This document shows positions 58,788-64,000 of a stretch of 64,000 bases of DNA, piece after piece. Under the pieces are notes generated by a model. It did no database searches and had not been told where the DNA came from. It saw only the letters and a list, made by a program, of their open reading frames with translations. The DNA lies in assembly GCA_025617745.1 (NCBI GenBank), contig CM046864.1, positions 33,051,239 through 33,115,238 of the forward strand, in the 5' to 3' direction. Numbering within the stretch: the stretch's first letter is position 1; each line of letters opens with the position of its first letter. The translations under genes and the position numbers were made by a program. The stretch comes from Heliocidaris erythrogramma. Its lineage: Eukaryota; Echinodermata; Echinoidea; Camarodonta; Echinometridae.

Positions 58788-61258
58788 TAAAAATGACTTT
58801 TAATCTTGCGTGGGTTAAAAATATTGTTGATTAAAATTATTGTTTTTATTCTTGTTGGTTACTTTGTAACCAACATTGATTAAAAACAGTGTTCTCTGCT
58901 TTCCCGCCAAACTGATAGTGCTAACTGTCAAGACACTTTATCTTTTTGTTGGTTAAAAGTTTGATCAAAGTTGATTAAAATACCAATCGCGTGACCGAAC
59001 AGCGCATGCGCATACACTGTTAAAACATGTATTAAAATACTACGGATTAAAAAAATGTTGATTAAAAATCGCTCAACATTGGTTATAAAATGAATGTTGG
59101 TTAAAAATGACTTTTAATCTTGCGTGGGTTAAAAATATTGTTGATTAAAATTATTGTTTTTAATCTTGTTGGTTACTTTGTAACCAACATTGATTAAAAT
59201 CAGTGTTCTCTACTTTCCCGCCAAACTGATAGTGCTAACTGTCAAGACACTTTATCTTTTTGTTGGTTATTAAAAATTTTGATCAAAGTTGATTAAAATA
59301 CCAATCGCGTGACCGAACAGCGCATGCGCATATGGATTTGGAACAAATTCGCTGCGCACAAATCTATCACAGAAATTGTTTGCGATAAAAATGGAAGGCA
59401 TTGTCATTCAAGTCGCTGAATGATTCGGGACTTTCAAAGAGTTTGTCGGCGTGTTTGAAGGTGAGAAACTCTTCTTCATATATGTGATTGTTGTCTAGCT
59501 TAATCTTGGGAAGAAATAGATCTACAGTGTGCTCTTTCTTCCTAATTTAAACGGCTTGGGAGCAAGTTCGACCTGCTCGATCTGGACTAGACCTGGCTAT
59601 GCCAGGCCCACCGGTAGATCTACTGACTGCGCCTATGGTAGCGAGGAGGCGACGCCGGCGGTATGGCGGTGTGTTCAACTTCGCGCATGTCCATATTTCG
59701 CGGACAGGGCAATATGACAAACACTGAAACTAGAACAGTTTTTTTGAGAAAAAGATATAAGCACCAATGTAGGCGTAGGCGTAGTCTACCGGTGGGCCTG
59801 GCTTAGTCAAGTCTAGTCCAGGTCTGAGCAGGTCGAACTTACCAAACCGCTGAAAGTAGATCACTGAGTAGATCTATTTCTTTAAGGCTAGCTAGACAAC
59901 AATTACAGATATGAAAAGAGTTTCTCCGGGGAGTTTGTCATCAAATAAATCTAACCAACAAATGGTTAAAAATTTAACCAACAATTTGTTTAAGTTTAAT
60001 CAACACCATTTTAACCAATGTTGAGTAAAATATGATTAACCAACAAATGGTTAAACATTTAACCAACAATATGTTTTAGTTTAATCAACACCGATTTAAT
60101 CAACGTTGAGCAAAATACGATTAACCAACAAATGATTAAAACTTTTAATCGACCACAGGTTAAACTTTAATCAACAGGCCGTTGGTTAAAGTTTTAACCT
60201 ACAAATGTGTGGTTCACCTGGTAACCCTCGGTTGATTAAAATTTTAACCAACAAGATTAAAAATTTTAATCAACGTTCTAACAGTGTATGGATTTGGAAC
60301 AAATTCGCTGCGCACAAATCTATCACAGAAATTGTTTGCGATAAAAATGGAAGGCATTGTCATTCAAGTCGCTGAATGATTCGGGACTTTCAAAGAGTTT
60401 GTCGGCGTGTTTGAAGGTGAGAAACTCTTCTTCATATATGTGATTGTTGTCTAGCTTAATCTTGGGAAGAAATAGATCTACAGTGTGCTCTTTCTTTCTA
60501 ATTTAAACGGCTTGGGAGCAAGTTCGACCTGCTCGATCTGGACTAGACCTGGCTAAGCCAGGCCCACCGGTAGATTTACTGACTGCGCCTATGGTAGCGA
60601 GGAGGCGACGCCGGCGGTATGGCGGTGTGTTTAACTTCGCGCATGTCCATATTTCGCGGACAGGGCAATATGACAAACACTGAAACTAGAACAGTTTTTT
60701 GAGAAAAAGATATAAGCACCAATGTAGGCGTAGGCGTAGTCTACCGGTGGGCCTGGCTTAGTCAAGTCTAGTCCAGGTCTGAGAAGGTCGAACTTACCAA
60801 ACCGCTGAAAGTAGATCACTGAGTAGATCTATTTCGTTATAAGGCTAGCTAGACAACAATTACAGATATGAAAAGAGTTTCTCATCAAATAAATCTAACC
60901 AACAAATGGTTAAACATTTAACCAACAATTTGTTTAAGTTTAATCAACACCATTTTAACCAATGTTGAGCAAAATATGATTAACCAACAAGTGGTTAAAC
61001 ATTTAACCAACAAAATAAAACTAACCAACAAATGGTTAAACATTTAACCAACAATATGTTTTAGTTTAATCAACACCAATTTAACCAACGTTGAGCAAAA
61101 TACGATTAACCAACAAATGATTAAAACTTTTAATCGACCACAGGTTAAACTTTAATCAACAGGCCGTTGATTAAAGTTTTAACCTACAAATGTGTGGTTC
61201 ACCTGGTAATCCTCGGTTGATTAAAATTTTAACCAACAAGATTAAAAATTTTAATCAA
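58788..61258. mobile_element. outer foldback transposon copy split by self-insertion
   Basis: 58788-59014 and 60287-61258 are the two halves of one element copy, interrupted at a TA by the intact copy 59015-60286. The halves match inner positions 59102-59332 and 59331-60271 with few differences. About 87 bp of the outer left end and 15 bp of the right end are missing. The right half carries an extra AACCAACAAATGGTTAAAC-type repeat unit near 60990-61030. Confidence 0.85.
59015..60286. mobile_element. intact 1272-bp foldback transposon, TA target site
   Basis: Termini CACTGTTAAAACATG and (reverse complement of right end) CACTGTTAGAACGTTG; flanked by TA at 59013-59014 and 60287-60288. The undisturbed target GCGCATATGGATTT is visible inside the element itself at about 59325-59338, proving the empty site. 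Much of the element is palindromic: the core arms at about 59460-59640 and 59770-59935 are complementary (AGTTCGACCTGCTCGA and TCTGAGCAGGTCGAACTT regions). Both outer flanks are packed with TTGGTTAAA/TTGATTAAA motifs. No transposase ORF. Confidence 0.88.
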
Positions 61259-61262
61259 ATTA

Positions 61263-61336
61263 GAATGGCACAGACACTTTCTAAATCCTGTTGAAAGATG
61301 GCGCCATTAGGAGCTTCAATTTACTGTCACTTTAAT
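61263..61336 (-). mobile_element. fragment of the 22803-23106 MITE family
   Basis: GGCGCCATTAGGAGCTTC and AATTTACTGTCACTTTAA are the reverse complement of the left end of the element in SDR intron 5. Confidence 0.65.
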
Positions 61337-61339
61337 ATA

Positions 61340-62320
61340 CGTTCCTTTTTAAAAAAAAAAAACCCCTATTCAAATCTGATACGTGCCCCTTTTACTTCCA
61401 TAAGTGCTTATTTTCCTTTGCAACAACATATTTTTCATTCTCAAAAGCTGATAAGTATACTTATCAGCTTTTGAGAATGTTGTATGTTGTATGGGGTATA
61501 CCCCTTCATCTATTATTCCCCCTATTAATTCTGAGAGCTACCTGTTTTACTTAGACAGGTACCCCTATTCCCTTTTTTCAATATTACAAGAAACGGCTGA
61601 AATAGGTGCTCCTTTCCATCTAATAGGTGCTCTTTTTCATCTCTGTTGAGTGCCTTATTCATCCTCAATAATATTGCCCCTTTCATTCTGATATAATGGC
61701 GTTTTCCTTCCATTAAGTGCCCTTTTTACCCCTAAAAAGTGTCACTTTTTATGAAACGTGCCTCTTATCCTTTGGTTAAATAAACACGAGAAGATGGTAA
61801 AACTCATGCATTACCAGGGGAATCATCAGTTGTTCTTCCACCAGTCACTGGGAGTTTCGGCCCCTTATGAACAATACTCCCTCTTGGTGGTGGGCCAGCA
61901 GTGCAATGCGCCACCTTCCCACTGGTAACAAAAATAATTAAAAAAAACCCCAAAAACCTTGTTTAAATACTGGTTGCTCTCTGCCTTTGGACGTACTTGG
62001 TCCAAATCCATGCAGATCCCTTCTCTGCTGCCTCAGATACAGCCCTGCAAGGAACCACCTCTGTACTGAACGTGCCACAAACCCGCGGCAGCCGACCTCA
62101 ATAATAAGTTCCCTCGTTTTTTTATAAGAGCTTCTTCCCCTGATCAAAATGCCACTATCAAAATCTAATAGGTGTCCCTTTTCCCTTTCTGCAATTATTG
62201 CCCCGTTTTTTAAAATAATAAATACTTCAGTCTCCCTTTTCCTCTCTCATACTCATAGCTGGTGAGTATCACTTATGATATGCAAGAAGTGCCCCTTTTA
62301 CCTCTGTTTGTTGGCATTTT
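61340..62320 (-). repeat. degenerate GTGCCCCTTTT / GATAAGTGCC repeat field
   Basis: Reverse-orientation relative of the 28225-28760 array: recurring GTGCCCCTTTTAC, AAGTGCCC and GTGTCCCTTTT units at about 30-bp spacing. The stretch about 61800-62100 is not repetitive and may be an insertion. Contains a perfect 44-bp palindrome at 61436-61479. Confidence 0.6.
61436..61479. repeat. perfect 44-bp palindrome
   Basis: CATTCTCAAAAGCTGATAAG then TA, followed immediately by its exact reverse complement, with no loop. Confidence 0.95.
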
Positions 62321-62325
62321 AGCTT

Positions 62326-62480
62326 ACCTGAGCCGAAATGTTCAATTGGGCTATTGCGGTCGCTCACCATCTTTGTCGTCCGTCGTGCTAATCTTTTCAA
62401 TTTTTATCAACTTCTTCCCAAAATGCATGGCTGGATTTTAATCCAAATTTGGTAGGATTCATTCTTAGGCAGGAGATAAA
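62326..62480 (+). mobile_element. truncated copy of the GCTCACCTGAG element
   Basis: TAGCTTACCTGAGCCGAAAT, TTGTCGTCCGTCGTGC and TTTGGTAGGATTCATTCTTAGG match the 5' part of 4387-5355. The rest is lost. Confidence 0.65.
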
Positions 62481-64000
62481 GGATTTTTTCCAATGGCCGA
62501 TTCTAGGACAACTACCCCCAGGACAAAAACAAAACAAAATAAACCTTCCCTTGTTACCACAAGAATATTGTTTGTTTTTGTCAGTTCATCACCTTAAATT
62601 AAAACAAATTAAACGAGTGTGCTCGACCCGCCCCGCAGAATGAAAACCCATTTTATGCTACCAATTATTATCAAAAGAGAAGTGTTTATTATTTTTATCC
62701 CTCGTTACGCTCGCTCCGTTTATGCTACCAATTTTTTCAACGAGAAGTATTACTATTTTTCCGCTCGCTCGCCCAGTCAAAAAATAACATCCCCTTAAAT
62801 AATTTATCATCATTATTAAAATCGAACGTTGAAAAGGGGCTCGCTCGCGAATATGAAATAAACACTCATTTGATGTGGAACAAGTGATCATGGTCGGTGG
62901 TACTTTAATTAGAAATCGGCTAGAATTTTGTTTTATTCGAATTAGATTTGTTAAAATGAAAATAGATTCACGGTTGACACAGGTTGAGAATAAATAAATT
63001 CTATTACTTGCTTCTGCATCTGCGCCTCCCCCCCCCCCCAAAAAAAAATGATGATGTCGTCGTTCACAAATAAAGGTTTATCGGTAATCGATGGCACACA
63101 GACTCAGACTCGTCGGTAAATGACATTGTACTTTGAACCCCAGCTAGGATGACCTTTTCCTCTCTATAAGAATCTGATGTCACCCGCGGATCCAGGATTT
63201 TTCAAAAGGGGGGGGGGGGGGTCTCGAAGTCCCGATGTGAAAGAGTGATAAGCGAAACAAGGAAAGGCCTCTGCCACCAAAATATACCCCCTTTCCCCCA
63301 GAAGTTCTTTTTCTGCTGGTGTCTACTTTACCCCCACCGTGCCCCCCCCCCCCCCCCCCCCGACGAGACGCTTTGCCAGTCTGGTCTTTGACCAATATTG
63401 ATTAGTTGCCAACTCTTGATTTTATTAAGTCGCTACTCTCTACATCAACACTAAATCTGTGATTATACCGTATTTAGTTGCCAGTTAACCTTAATGAATA
63501 CCATCGATATATATATGTATATGATCTTTGTGTGACTTTCAAAAATAAATTTCAAAAGTACTCTGACGTCTGATGGTTCTTATTTTCGGAAAATAGCGTT
63601 GAAGACGGACATAATATACTAAAATAGCGTTGAGCACGAACATAATATACTAAAGCTTTTCGACATGTTCTTATTTTAGATGACAATCCACAAAGTAACA
63701 GGAACTATGTATGGGATATTTATCTAATACGGGTCATGTGGGGTTTTTTTTAATCATGTAGTCTCATTAGTACATGGATGTCATCCACATTCCACATTAG
63801 GCTTCGCATTACATAATATACTCAATTTGTTATTTTTGAAATATTCATAGCCGTTTATTATTGGTGCTTTTACTTGTTAAGTTAGTTTTTTTTAGTATGT
63901 GCCTATATTACTTGACTCTATTTTCTTATAAAAATTGTTACCAATTTATTCCCGACCTTATTGTTTAATCCTGTTACATCAGGACCATGAGGCAAAACAG
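62481..64000. other. gene-free end of window
   Basis: No gene seen. CGCTCGCTCGC-type segments lie near 62703-62770, poly-C/poly-G runs near 63028, 63211 and 63341, and a 31-bp tandem duplication at 63590-63651 (AAAATAGCGTTGA...ATAATATACT). Confidence 0.45.

Noticed and set aside
59529..60819. 62-codon frames inside the foldback transposon
   Set aside because: They overlap the palindromic core, lack conserved residues, and show no transposase features.

Overview
The window is animal (deuterostome-like) genomic DNA, not microbial. It has spliced genes with short exons and long AT-rich introns, tRNA-derived SINEs, dense MITEs and foldback elements, CT/GA/GT microsatellites and many long poly-G/poly-C runs. 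The repeat style and gene content suggest a marine invertebrate deuterostome, most likely a sea urchin; this is inference. It is an unfinished assembly: a 500-base run of N lies at 1927-2426.

Four genes are supported by splice-consistent exons. (1) 3165-7015 (+): the 3' part of a GATD1-like gene (glutamine amidotransferase-like class 1 domain protein). (2) 14190-19929 (-) and (3) 22693-30027 (-): two complete six-exon, tandemly duplicated short-chain dehydrogenase/reductase genes of the retinol/17-beta-hydroxysteroid dehydrogenase (SDR16C/RDH10-like) type. They encode 304 and 308 residues, share intron phases, and their internal and last exons are equal in length. (4) 36466-42638 (-): a six-exon SLC46-like major facilitator (proton-coupled folate transporter family) that carries at least two single-base frame disruptions. 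A cloverleaf-perfect tRNA-Arg(UCU) lies at 9602-9673 (-).

By region: 1-7.3 kb GATD1 with a minisatellite built from its own exon end; 7.3-14 kb SINEs, MITEs and the tRNA in an inverted repeat; 14-30 kb the SDR pair, with introns holding a long hairpin, decayed copies of an exon end, SINEs, a retrocopy and an 8-bp-TSD transposon; 30-36 kb microsatellites and palindromic MITEs; 36-43 kb the SLC46-like gene in a dense field of one MITE family; 43-64 kb gene-poor mobile DNA, including a Penelope-like foldback, a hAT-like element, a 2.3-kb element with 10-bp TSD, non-LTR reverse transcriptase relics, repeated X-box-like motifs, and a foldback transposon inserted into a copy of itself.

The two SDR genes probably act on retinoids or steroids at ER or lipid-droplet membranes. 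No pathway links them to the other genes; the neighbourhood looks like an ordinary local paralog expansion in repeat-rich DNA.
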